64,000 bases of DNA from Dryas octopetala (GCA_963921425.1 OY992839.1:17158910-17222909), one strand, 5' to 3'; counted from the stretch's first letter, positions 35,361 through 46,946 are shown. Numbers and translations are program-made. Notes: generated by a model from the letters alone, not told the origin.

Positions 35361-37806
35361 TGTTAATGTGTTTTCTTAGAACAAAATAAACATCTATTTC
35401 ATTCCAAGTATACTCGCAAGTGCACGAATCGCATCAGTAGCAAAGCGTACAAGCACGAGGTCGATCCCACAGGGAATGGTTAATAAACAACAAATCAATG
35501 CAATTAATCACTAGAATAAATAAATGGGGGGTTTTGGAAAGATGGAACACACGCACACATCACCACACGCACACACACTTTATTCTATCTTGCAATGTTA
35601 AGTTTTCGGTTTCAAATCAGATAACCATGCAATAACCATCCAAGGCTAATGACAGTTAATTTGAACACAACATATTAAAGTTTGACAGCTAAAAAGGTTT
35701 GGCTAGTTACTTTCTCGCCATTGTTCTCCTAATGCATAAACTAAGAGCTTCTTGGGCCTTCCTTAGCTAGTTAACCTACATGTTCCCTAGTTCAAGCTAA
35801 GGCAGCTGTTACCCATGCAGGAGTCATTAAGTTTTATAAGAACGTCAAACATGCACAACATATAAGCTTTGACTATTTCCTTATAGAGGTCGCCCAACCC
35901 CACTACCAAGAATAATCCCTTATTCCCTTGTTACTTGTGGTTTAGTGTCTTTGACTATTTCACAGCTAAACCTAACAGATAAACTAGATGCAATTACCCT
36001 AAGGTGGTCAGTCAAAGGATGCAAACAACTAGTGACGGGGGTTCTAATAGATAGTGGAAATTTAATACGTGCAAACATCAAACTAACAGACCAAGAGACG
36101 GATAAACGATTTGTTAAAGCATACGAATCCATTAATCGACCTACAACTAACATGCAAGATAGAATAACTAACCTACATAATTAAATAAAACAAATAAAAG
36201 TAAAACAGCAACCAATAAATAAAATCCCAATTCATGCTTGTTAACGGAAATCAGAAACGCAAAATTAAAGAAATTAAAAGCATAAACAAATGGAACTTAG
36301 CAACATGAATTGAAAGCAATAAAGAGATAACTAAATAAAATCAGATTGCAAAGATTAAATAACAATTAATTAAAATCAGAACCAAAGCTATAAACTAATT
36401 AAATTCAGAAACTTAAATTAAATAAATTCAGAAACCAATATCCAACATTAAATCTGAAACTAGAATGAAAAAGAAAACAAAAATCAGAGGTGCAAGCACA
36501 TGGGGGCTGCGGCAAGGAGGGAGGAAGAAGGAGGCACCTAGCACAAGCAATTGGCTCACGGCAAGGTGAGCTTGGGCTTGCGGCAGCAGGTGGTCCTTCC
36601 CTCTCACTTGTCACGCCACCCTCTCTCTAAGTCTCTCTCTGAATTTGGCTCACCTTACAAGAGAAATAAAAGCTGAAAATAAAACCCTAAAACAGAAAAA
36701 TAAAACTAGGAGGGGGAGAGAGTGATTTCGGCTGGAGGAGGAGAAAAAGTGTTCCCTAAAAGTCTGAATGAGGGGATTTAAATAGGAGAAGCCTTCCTTG
36801 AGAGGCAAGGAAGAGCAAGTTGCGGCTGGCTAGGGTTTGCTCTCCTGGTGCCTTGCGGCTTCAGCTAGGGCTAGCTGATCAGGCCTTGGCGTGATGGGCT
36901 GCTCCCTTTTGGGCTTGAGTGGCTCACGCCTAGCCTAGCTAGGGTCCCTCCTTGGTGTTTGGGCTGGTAGTCTTGGGCTTTGGGCTTGCATGTTGGGCTT
37001 CCATGTTGGGCTTCAGTAGCTTGCACAAGATGGGCTAGGGTTTCACTCCATGGGCTTCCACCTTGGGCTTGCGCATGGCCCCTTGTCTTGCTAGGGTTTG
37101 CATGGCATGCATGCGCATGCATGGGCTGCCATCTTCCTCCTTGCGTGTGGCTTTTGGGCTGCTAGGGTTTGGGCCCATGCATGTGCATGCATGGCCCACT
37201 TGGTTCGGCATCCCTAGGGCCCATGCGCCCTCCACTTTTGACTTCCCATTTTGCCCCTCATTTCCATTTGAATTCAAATTCATTTCTTCCCTCCATTCAT
37301 TTCCATGGATTTCCACCACCTTCTGGAAGCTTCTGGAACCTTGAAAAACATTTCCTGGTGCAACTAGGATTTCTTGAAAATGAGAGATTCCTTATCCATT
37401 TCGACTTCTCGTAATGACCATATTGCCCCTGGGGTCTCCTAGTGTCACTAGGACTCCTTTCCCTAGTTGGGTTAGGTTTCCTAGTTCAACCAGGAATTCC
37501 TGTTCGAATCAGGATTTCACATTTCTGGCTCCGCAATGATGGTTCTGGACTTGATGTTTCCTAGTGTGACTAGGAATCCTCATTTGACTAGGATTTCTGC
37601 ACTTTTCCTGGTTTGACCAGGATTTCACTCGTTTTCCTGGTTTGACCAGGAATTGTCCCAAAATGGCTCTATTTGCTTCTTTTTCTCATTTCTGCTTCAT
37701 TTGACCTGAAAACACAAAAACAAGACAAGAAACACAAAATAACGAGTTCTAACACTCTAGGTTAAGGAATTAGTATCATAAAGTGATGCAAAATGCACAC
37801 TCATCA
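35361..37806 (-). repeat. 5' LTR of element F (2,446 bp)
   Basis: Starts on the plus strand TGTTAATGTG (one change from TGTTGATGTG in sister copies) and ends CACTCATCA at 37806. Confidence 0.93.
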
Positions 37807-37811
37807 CTTTG
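37807..37811 (+). repeat. Target-site duplication of F, right copy
   Basis: CTTTG, followed by E's pol sequence GGGAGCACTCGAG. Confidence 0.93.
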
Positions 37812-40800
37812 GGAGCACTCGAGTCTAGTGAGTTGGAAGAAAACGTGGAAACAACTCCTACACGTTCGGAGGGCAACCGACCTCTCAGGAATAAGTGGTT
37901 CAATCAGTTTGAAATGCTAGTACCCACTAATCAGAAGACACTTCCTTCTATTGAGCAAGCACCTAAGTTGGAGCTGAAACCGTTACCAGAGCACTTGAAA
38001 TATGCATTTTTGGGAAAGAATGAGACCTTGCCTGTGATTATTGCAGCTAATTTGAGTGCAAGCGAGGAAGAAAGACTCTTGAGAGTTTTGAAGGAAAATC
38101 GGTTGGCATTGGGATGGACCATAGCCGATATCAAGGGGATCTCACCCACAGTGTGTATGCACAGAATTTTACTTGAGAAGGAATCCAAGCCTACTCGTGA
38201 TGCCCAAAGAAGACTGAATCCAACTCTGAAGGAAGTTGTGCGTAATGAGGTAATCAAATTGTTGGATGTTGGTATTATTTATCCTATCAGTGATTCGAAG
38301 TGGGTTAGTCCTGTTCAAGTGGTGCCGAAGAAAAGTGGTATTACTGTGGTGAAGAATGAGCATAATGAGTTGATTCCCCAAAGGACGCAAACCGGTTGGC
38401 GTGTCTGTATTGACTATCGGAAGCTTAACACCGCAACAAGGAAGGATCATTTCCCTTTGCCATTTATCGACCAGATGTTGAAAAGGTTGGCCGGCCATAG
38501 TCACTATTGCTTTTTGGATGGGTATAGTGGGTATAATCAGATTGCTATTGCACCGGAGGATCAAGAGAAGACCACGTTCACATGTCCATTTGGTACATTT
38601 GCTTATAGGAGGATGCCATTCGGATTGTGCAATGCGCCTGCAACGTTTCAGAGATGCATGATGTCTATTTTCTCTGATATGGTGGAACGAATCATTGAGG
38701 TATTTATGGATGATTTTTCTGTTTTTGGTTCGTCTTTTGATGCATGTCTGGATAATTTGTCTTTAGTTCTGAAAAGATGTCAAGAGGCCAATCTAGTGCT
38801 TAATTGGGAAAAATGTCATTTTATGGTCCAACAAGGGATAGTATTGGGTCATGTGATTTCGAAGGAGGGCATACAAGTTGATAAAGCTAAGATTGATGTG
38901 ATACAAAGATTGCCGCCTCCGTCGAGTGTTAAGGAAGTAAGAAGTTTCCTAGGCCATGCTGGGTTTTATAGGAGGTTCATTAAAGACTTTTCTAAGATTT
39001 CTAGGCCTTTGTGCACCTTATTGCAAAAAGAGGTGAATTTCGAGTTTAATGAGGATTGCTTGGTTGCATTTAACAAGTTGAAGAAGCTACTCACTTCTGC
39101 TCCAATCATTATGCCACCCGATTGGAACTTGCCGTTTGAGCTTATGTGTGATGCAAGTGACTATGCTGTTGGAGCTGTTTTGGGTCAAAGAGTTGATAAG
39201 CTGCCACATGTGATCTATTATGCAAGCAGGACTCTGAATGATGCACAGTTGAATTATTCTACTACCGAGAAGGAGTTGCTTGCTGTGATCTTTGCCTTGG
39301 AGAAATTTAGAAGTTATTTGATTGGGTCTAAGATCACCATCTACACGGATCATGCCGCTCTCAAGTATTTGCTGAACAAGAAAGATGCAAAGCCGAGGTT
39401 GATTAGATGGACTCTGTTTCTACAGGAATTTGATATTGAGATCAAAGACAAGAAAGGTTGTGAAAATGTGGTAGCAGACCATTTGAGTAGACTTGTCAAT
39501 GAGGAACATTCTGAAGAGGACACACTACCGTTACGAGAGTCATTCCCGGACGAGCAGCTTTTTGCCATCTTAACTACTCCATGGTATGCTGACATAGCAA
39601 ATTATTTAGCAAGTGGAGTGTTGCCCAATGATCTGACACACTACCAAAGGAAGAAGTTTTTGCATGATGTCAGACAGTATGTGTGGGATGATCCTTATTT
39701 GTTCAAATATGGGTCAGATCAGTTGATAAGACGATGTGTACCGGAAATGGAGCAGAGGAATGTCATTGAGATGTGCCATTCTAAAGAATGTGGAGGCCAT
39801 GGTGGAGGAACTAAGACCGCTTACAAGATTCTTCAGGCAGGTTTCTTTTGGCCCACTATTTTTCATGACTGTCATCAGTTTTACCTCACATGCGATAGAT
39901 GTCAGAAGATGGGAAATATTTCTGCTCGTGATCAGATGCCGCTGAACTTTATGTTGGAAGTTGAGATCTTTGATGTTTGGGGTATAGATTTCATGGGGCC
40001 ATTTCCATCTTCTTTTGGATACGAGTACATTCTGGTTGGAGTTGATTATGTGTCTAAGTGGGTGGAAGCTGTCGCTTGTAGGACTAATGATGCTCGAGTG
40101 GTCTTGAATTTCCTTAAGACCAATATCTTTGCCCGATTTGGTACCCCGAGAGCAATCATTAGTGATCGGGGGTCGCATTTTTGCAACAAGCTGTTTGAGG
40201 CCGTGATGAAGAAATATGGAATAAGGCATAAAGTGGCTACTCCCTACCATCCTCAGACGAGTGGGCAAGTGGAAATTTCGAATCGTGAGATTAAGTTCAT
40301 TTTGGAAAGAACGGTGCTCGCCAATAGGAAGGATTGGTCTACCAAGCTTAATGATGCATTGTGGGCTTATCGCACCGCTTACAAGACACCCATTGGAATG
40401 TCTCCGTTTCGACTGATATATGGGAAAGCTTGTCATTTACCAGTTGAGCTTGAGCATAAGGTATATTGGGCGATTAAGAAGTTCAATTTTGATATTCATG
40501 CCGCTGGTGAGAAAAGAAAGTTGCAACTTAGTGAGCTGGAGGAAATACGACATTTCGCATATGAGAATGCTAAGTTGTACAAGGAAAGGACCAAGAGGTA
40601 CCATGATAAGAAGCTACGTCCAAGAGAATTCTTTGTTGGCGGGAAGGTGTTGTTATATGATACAAGATTACGTCTCTTCCCAGGCAAGTTGCGTTCGAGA
40701 TGGACTGGACCTTATGAGGTGGTTCGAGTGTTTCCGTATGGTACAGTTGAACTCAAGAATCCGAAGAATGGGAACACATTTAAGGTCAATGGTCATCGTG

Positions 40801-40856
40801 TGAAGCCTTTCCTTGAACCTGATTTTGAGCTGAACCAAGAGAAAATTGATTTCTAG
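37812..40856 (+). pseudogene. Pol segment of element E (RT, RNase H, integrase), right of F
   Basis: About 1,015 codons without a stop, ending TAG at 40854-40856. RT with [11 protein letters not shown] and FMDDF near 38706-38720; RNase H with [14 protein letters not shown] near 39150; integrase with CDRCQKMG near 39893 and D,D,E (GIDFMGPF near 39985, ISDRGSHF near 40162, EISNREI near 40275). All catalytic residues are present, so the coding content is in good repair, but it is separated from its gag by F and by loss of the 5' end, and is not expected to be expressed as a normal polyprotein. ISDRGSHF has Arg where A and C have Gly. Confidence 0.93.
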
Positions 40857-42714
40857 TACAAGACTAGGTCTGGCTGAAGACGTGAAACTTAGCGCTTCTT
40901 GGGAGGCAACCCAAGGGATGGATGACGACGAGGAGGTGATTTTGTACATATGCGTGGGCAAGCCATTTTCACATCAGCCAAGGTACGTTTTCACCCTCTC
41001 TTTGCTCAGTTCAGTAGTTTTGTTTTATTTGTTGTTTTTCCCTTCCTCTTTTTATTACATTGTGCATTAGATTTGTCATTCATTTAAACATTGAGGACAA
41101 TGTTTCTTTTAAGTTTGGGGGTGGGGAATGCAACGCATTTTTCGTTTTTTAGTGTGTAAAAAAAAAAAAAAAAATTTACTTTTGTTATAAATTAAGGGTA
41201 TCAAACCCACATTAAAATGCATCTGTTCTTAAGATTTCATTCACCGTAGTGATGGATTCGAATCTTTAGAAGCATGCAACAGTGTTTTTGAGTTTTTTTT
41301 GTTTGTTTTAAGTCTTGAGTCCCCAACTAATTGATTTCATTATGTATGGTTATTTTGAGCTTGTCTAGCTTGTATATATAGTATGTATTCTTCTTTATCT
41401 AGTATTGTTTCGTAACATGCTTTACAACTCTATGGACTTGTGGCCTTATTTTCATGAGCTTAAGTGATGACTTGCATGCTTAGAGATGCATATACTTAAT
41501 AGAGTAGACTTGTATGACCTAAGTGAGCTTTTGAGCCCTGTACTTCAATTCTTGAGTGTTAACGTTACTCTAATATTTTGTTGTCATATAAAGTCGTTGT
41601 CATCTCATTATTCTCTATTTTGATTAAGTACTTGGAATATAATTGTGAATCCAAGAACTAGAACTTCTCTCTTATTCTATACAAAGCATGGATATAACTA
41701 CATAAATCTTAGGAGATGATATTAGGCCTTGTTTGTTTTTAACCCATAGCCTAAAGCCTACCCTATGTTATAACCCTAGTCAAACATTTTGAGTCTAATG
41801 ACCTTTTCTTTGAACCCTTATACCAAACCCTAAGTTTGGGGGAGTTTCACTCCTCTACCCGTTTACCTTACCTATGAATTTGCATGGAGTTGGTGATAAT
41901 GTGAGGTTGAAAAGAAATGTCTATGCATAGCTCGATGTAAAAGGAAAAGAAATTGTGTTTAAGATTGTTTGTCGTTCCCTTTCAAAAAAAAAAAAAAAAA
42001 TCAAGAATCAAAAATCAAAGGGAAGGGACGATTTCAAAAGATGGAAGTGGGAAGGTGTTCGAATTTGAGCTATGAGTACAAATTATGCAAAGAATGCCTC
42101 TATTGATTTCCTTGTGCAAATCCATAGTCTGTAGCCCTTTGTTCTCCCTTTCATTTCAATACCTTATCCTAACCTAAGCCTCCATTACAACCCACATAAA
42201 AGTCCTATTTGATCTTGGGAGAAATGTGGTTCATTATGTGAAGTCTAGATAAAAGGGAAGCTTATGGTTATTGATTCTGTTCCAAGTATTTTAATTCCTT
42301 CTATTGAGATCAGTGTTTCAAAGTGCTTTTCTTTCATGATTAATATATGAGCTTTTTGTATTTGTTTATCATATCATCTCTCACATATACTTGAGTGCAC
42401 GTATTGACCCAATATCTGAGCGTTTTATTGTTGAGAGTATGCCTTAGTGAGAATTGAAGTTGAATCTATTTTGTGTATGCTGATTTAGTCTTGTTTGTCT
42501 AACCACTTGAGTTTGTGTCAAGGATGGTCTATATATTTCATGGAGGAGTAAGGTATGTTAATTGAAGCATTATTAGAGATTGAGGAATAAATTCTATATG
42601 TATCTTGCTTGATTATGCTATTTATGGCTGTGCTTATGAAGTCATGTGTTGGGATGTTTTGAGTCTGTCTTGAGTCTTTTCTTTGTTCTTTTTGCTCGAG
42701 GACTAGCAAAATCT
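40857..42714 (+). other. 3' non-coding region of element E
   Basis: About 1.86 kb, no env-like gene. CTTGGG/CCCAAG (40898-40903, 40910-40915); ACATTG-AGGA-CAATGT (41088-41103) then AAGTTTGGGGGTGGGG (41111-41126); CCAAAC/GTTTGG (41823-41828, 41834-41839) overlapping a second G tract; CGTTCCCT (41973-41980) with AGGGACG (42024-42030) around an A-rich loop. Otherwise AT-rich. Confidence 0.75.
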
Positions 42715-42727
42715 AAGTTTGGGGGTG
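42715..42727 (+). other. Polypurine tract of element E
   Basis: AAGTTTGGGGGTG directly before the 3' LTR start TGTTGAGTGC, after the shared box CTCGAGGACTAGCAAAATCT. Confidence 0.88.
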
Positions 42728-44841
42728 TGTTGAGTGCTCATTTTACACTATTTTATGATACTAACTCCCTAACTCAGAGTGCAAGAACTCGATATTTTGT
42801 GTGTTGTTAGTTTGTTTTTGTTTTTATAGGATAAAATGAGCAAAGAAGTGAAAAGGAGCCAAAAGAGCCATTTTTAGACGTTTCCTAGTCAAACTAGGAA
42901 AAGTGGAGAAATCCTGGTCTCACCAGGAAATGCTGAATCTCAGTCAAACTAGGATTCCTAGTCTCACCAGGAAAGATCAAGCTTGAATATGAAGGAATCA
43001 TGACGATCTAAAGCCAAAAATGAGAAATCCTAGTTGGAGCAGGAAATCCTGTTTCAACTAGGAAACCTAATCCGAATAGGAAATGGAGTCCTAATGAAGT
43101 TAGGAATCATGAGGGGCAAAATGGTAATTGTGAAATCCCAAGTGAGATAGAAATCCTAAGTCAACAAGGATTCCTAAGTGGATAAGGAGAAGTGGTCAAA
43201 AGTCAAAGTCAACAAGTCAATGGTTCTAGAAGCTTCTGGAAGACATTGGGCCAAAGCACAAATGGATAAGATCAATTTTCAGCCAAGAGATTGGGCTTGG
43301 GCCAGGAGTGAAAACCCTAAGGAGGGTGCGGCATGGGCTTAGGAGGAAGCCTAGTGGCTGGCGCATGGACTCAAGTGATGGGCCATGTAATTGGCGCATG
43401 AGCTGAAGGCTTTGGGCTTAAGTGACTTGCGCAAGGGGCTGCTGTATGTGCATTGGGCTTAAGTGAGTATGGCCTTGGTCCATTAGGTTAAGTTACATCA
43501 ATCCCACATTGGAGAGGAATAGAAAATGCAGCCCCACTTCCCTCTATAAATATATCTCTAAAAATCAGAAAAAGGGTTCTGAAGTTCTCTTTCATTTTTC
43601 TTTTAATTTTCGCAGCCCTAGCAGCCCCTCTCTTCTCCTCTTGCCGCAAACCCTAGCAGCCACCATCTCCCCCTCTCTCTTTATTTTTCTTTCTTTTCTT
43701 GTCTGGCCGAACACTAGCAGCTACTTTATTTTTGTTTCTCTTTTATTTTGTGCTGAACGGAAGAAGAAGGAAGTGAAGCCAAGCAGCAGCCACCAACACC
43801 CAGCCGTGCGCGCCACCTTGCCGAGCACCTCAGCCTCCTTGCCGTGGAGCCCAAGGCCGAGCAGCAGCCCATCACGCCACCACCTTGCAGCCGCACCTCC
43901 ACCCCATCATTCGTGGCTTGATTTCTTTCTCCTTTCCTTTTATTTTAATTGTTTTAATTATGCATTATTTATTTATGGATTTAATTATGTGTAACTGAAT
44001 CTTGGGCTAGGGCTAGGATGAAGCCCTAGCGATGCTGTTTACTCTCACTATGGATTATTGATATTTTAATTATTTACATGTTGACAAATCTTGGATCTCT
44101 GTTTAAATTGAATCTATTTGTTTCGCATCTTTGACTGATCACCTTAGGTTGCATGCATCTAGATATATGTTGTGAAACTAAATAAGCTCGAAAGGATGAT
44201 AGTTTCAATAGGCAACAAGTGGATATCCTAAGATAATATTCATGAGAAAAGGGATCATAGAGGACATAGGGTACATTAATTTGGAGCTATGCGCTATGTG
44301 TTTGTCACTCTCACAGATCGTAATGACTCTTGCATGGGTAACAGCTGCCTTAGCTTAGCACTAGGGAACATGCAAGTTAACTGGCTAAGGAAGGCCCAAG
44401 AAGCTCTTAGTTATGCGCAGTAAGGGGAGTAATTGCTAAAAGTAACTAGCCAAACCTTTTAGTAGACGAACTTTGTTGACATGTTTATATATTGATTGTT
44501 AATATCCATAGTAGAGTGAATGGTATGCTAGTGGTGGATTCTGACCCCTAGTGTTTCTTTATTATTGTTTTATCCAAATTCATTCAGTTGTTATTTTAAA
44601 GTTTTGTCATTTATCTGTTAGTTTGTCTAGTCTCAAAAACCAATAAAAACCCCCCATTTGCGTGTGTGAGTTAGAGTTGATTTAATCGAATTTAATTAAG
44701 TTAGTGATCATAACACTAGTACAATTCCCTGTGGGATCGACCTCGTATTTGTAAGCTTTGCTACTCCGCGATTCGTGCACTTGCGAGTTAACCTAGAGCT
44801 CAGAAAAAGTTATTTAATTTGCTCTAGGAAAACATACAACA
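42728..44841 (+). repeat. 3' LTR of element E (2,114 bp)
   Basis: TGTTGAGTGCTCATTTTAC start, ACATACAACA end. U3 contains the dyads CCTAGTCAAACTAGG (42884-42898) and CCTGGTCTCACCAGG (42913-42927) and a TTGAC/GTCAA cluster at 43193-43225. U5 carries GTGGGATCGACCTCG and GATTCGTGCACTTGCGAGT. Confidence 0.93.
43545..43556 (+). promoter_or_regulatory. TATA box of element E LTR
   Basis: TATAAATATATC in a CCTC-rich context, conserved in the A and G LTRs. Confidence 0.7.
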
Positions 44842-45075
44842 ATTCTCCAAAGATTCCTTCCAGATTCCAGATCCTTCTAGAAGATTCTCTCAAGATTCCT
44901 TTTTCCATTTTTTCCATTTTTAGCTCAAAACAGCCCCATTTTGCTCCTTTCTTCATCATTGGTTCATTTAACCTACAAAACACTAAAACAAACTAATAAG
45001 ACACAAAATGTCGAGTTCTTGCACTCTAGGTTAGAGAGTTAGTATCATAAAATGATGTAAAATGAACACTCAACA
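44842..45075 (-). repeat. H: LTR start fragment, inverted
   Basis: 234 bp. Minus strand begins TGTTGAGTGTTCATTTTAC at 45075 and resembles the first ~235 bp of G's LTR, including the GGAATCTGGAAGGAATCTTT-type stretch. It is cut exactly at E's LTR terminus, so E inserted into it; the remainder was on E's lost left side. H itself ends at the satellite (candidate pentamer CTAGA, 45076-45080). Confidence 0.85.
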
Positions 45076-46003
45076 CTAGACCTATTGAAACCACATTTGG
45101 TGTTAAGAACGCACGAAAATGTCATTTCCTGCATACTTGGTCCAATTTCGTCCTAATTGCACCAATGCGTGCCCGGTTGGCAAGAAAGACATGTGGAAGC
45201 ACTCTCTCATGTATGGATTAGCGTTCTAGAGCTGTTGAAACCATATTAATTGTTAAGAACCCACGAAAACGTCATTTTGGTGCATACTAGGTCCAATTTC
45301 ATACTAATTGCTCCAAAACGCGCCCATTTGGAAAGAAAGACATGGGAAGGACTTTCTCATGCTAGGATTAGAGTTCAAGTCCTACTAAACCACATTTGGG
45401 GTTAAGAACGCACGAAAACGTCATTTCGGTGCATACGTGGTCCAATTTATTTCAAATTGCTCCAAAACATGCCCATTTGGCGAAAAAAGACATGGGAAAG
45501 CAGTTTCTCATGTTAGGATTAGGGTACTAGACCTATTGAACCACATTTGGTGTAAAGAACGCACGAAAACATCATTTCGTGCATACTTGGACCAATTTTG
45601 TCTTAATTGCACCAAAGTGTTCCCGGTTGGCAAGAACGACATTTGTTGTTGCACTTTCCCATGTAAATATTAGCGTTCTAAACCTATGGAAACCACATTT
45701 CGTGTTAAGAAGCCACCAAAACGTCATTTCGGTGCATACTAAGTCCAATTTCGTACTAATTGTTCCAAAACGTCCCCATTTGGCAAGAAAGACATGGGAA
45801 GCACTTTTTCATGGTAGGATTAGCGTTCTAGACCTGAACCACTTTCTCATATTAGGATTAAAGTTGTAGACCAATTGAACCACATTTGGGGTTACGAATG
45901 CACGAAAACATCATTTCGGTATATATTTGGTCGAATTTCTTCTAATAACTCCAAAACGTACCCATTTGGCAAGAAAGAAATGGGGAAACAATTTCTCATT
46001 CAA
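45076..46003 (+). repeat. ~150-bp tandem satellite, left block
   Basis: Monomers start at 45076, 45226, 45376, 45528 and 45678 (spacing 150, 150, 152, 150), then a 38-bp truncated unit at 45828 and another full unit from 45866, interrupted by G. Recurrent motifs: CCTATTGAACCACATTTGG, AACGCACGAAAACGTCATTT, GGCAAGAAAGACATGGGAA and CTCATGTTAGGATTAGCGTT. Units are clearly diverged from one another. A nucleosome-scale repeat of this type is common in plant (peri)centromeres; a centromeric role is inference only. Confidence 0.9.
45999..46003 (+). repeat. Target-site duplication of G, left copy
   Basis: TTCAA, matching 57042-57046. It lies in the satellite. Confidence 0.9.
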
Positions 46004-46266
46004 TGATGAGTGTTCATTTTACGCTATTTTATGATACTAACTCCCTAACTTAGAGTGTCAGAACTCGATACTTTTGTGTCTATTGTCTTGTTTTTGTGTT
46101 TTTAGGTTAAATGAAGCAATGATGGAGAAAGAAGCTAAATGAGGCTATTTTGAGCTAAAAATGGAAAAAAATGGGAAAAAGAATCTTGCGGAAATCTGCT
46201 AGAAGGATCTGGAATCTGGAAGGAATCTTTGAAGAATCTCAGACAGAATCTTTTAGGGAATCTTTT

Positions 46267-46331
46267 TGGTCAAGGTTGACTTTTGGTCAAAGTCAAAGGT
46301 CAAAGGTCAAAGGTCAAAGTCAATGGTCAAC
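46267..46331 (+). promoter_or_regulatory. W-box-like cluster in G U3
   Basis: At least seven GTCAA/TTGAC cores in 65 bp, four of them as tandem AAAGGTCAA units. TTGAC is the core bound by WRKY factors; stress-linked control of G is inference. Copies also lie at about 50685-50749 and 55103-55167. Confidence 0.6.
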
Positions 46332-46946
46332 CGTGCCACATCATCACATGACATGGACTACACATGCAGCCCATGCACTATGGGCCATGCGCAAAGGACC
46401 AAGGCCATGCGCCTATTGCAAGCCCAATTGGAGGAAGCCCAAGTTGTGCCATTCCAAGGTCCAAGAGCCCAAGTCATACAGCCATGCGCAAGCCATGCAT
46501 CCCTAAAGTCCATCACGCCACTTGCTTGTTGCAGCCAGCCCATGTTCTTTTAAAGGAAACCCTAGCCCATCACGCCTACAAAGAGAAAGCCCAAGGAATC
46601 CTAGCTGAAAAAGAAGTCAAAACCCTGGAAAATAGAGCACCAATTTCGACAGCAATTCTGTAATTCTCCAGAACGAATCAGCTAGCATTCCATATATGGT
46701 TGGAAAGATACGGATGTTAGCTTCGCAGGGAATTTTACGGATTTCGATTCCGAGTTTTCTAGCTCAAGATATGGTCATTTTAGTGGAGGTAGCGCAGCAG
46801 TTCCGCGAGCTGAAAACGGAGTTACGCCCAAAAGAGCCCAAATCAGCCCAAGGCCCATGTTTGGCCGAAAATTATAAGTCTTGGTGTGCAAGGAATGCAC
46901 TTATCCCACATTGAAGAGAAAGAGAAATCTCAGCCCCACTCTCCTC

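Larger units (their letters stand above)
28558..37806 (-). mobile_element. Element F: complete Gag-protease-only retrotransposon
   Basis: 9,249 bp, minus strand, with both LTRs, primer site, polypurine tract and a perfect CTTTG duplication inside E's pol. It is the best complete example of the D family here. The LTRs differ in length by 14 bp, explained by loss of one short repeat (CTTGTCACCTTGGG region near 30260) in the right copy, so insertion was recent in relative terms. It carries no polymerase or integrase. Confidence 0.95.
28030..44841 (+). mobile_element. Element E: A-family retrotransposon, 5' part missing, split by F
   Basis: Plus strand. It starts inside the protease coding region at D's LTR terminus, is interrupted by F (28558-37806), then continues through pol, the 3' non-coding region, polypurine tract and a complete 3' LTR. 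The 5' LTR and gag are absent. The right flank lies inside an inverted LTR remnant (H); candidate target pentamer ATTCT (44842-44846). Confidence 0.9.

Noticed and set aside
45076-46003. CRISPR-like array
   Set aside because: The repeats are ~150-bp head-to-tail units without unique spacers, in a plant genome; this is satellite DNA.
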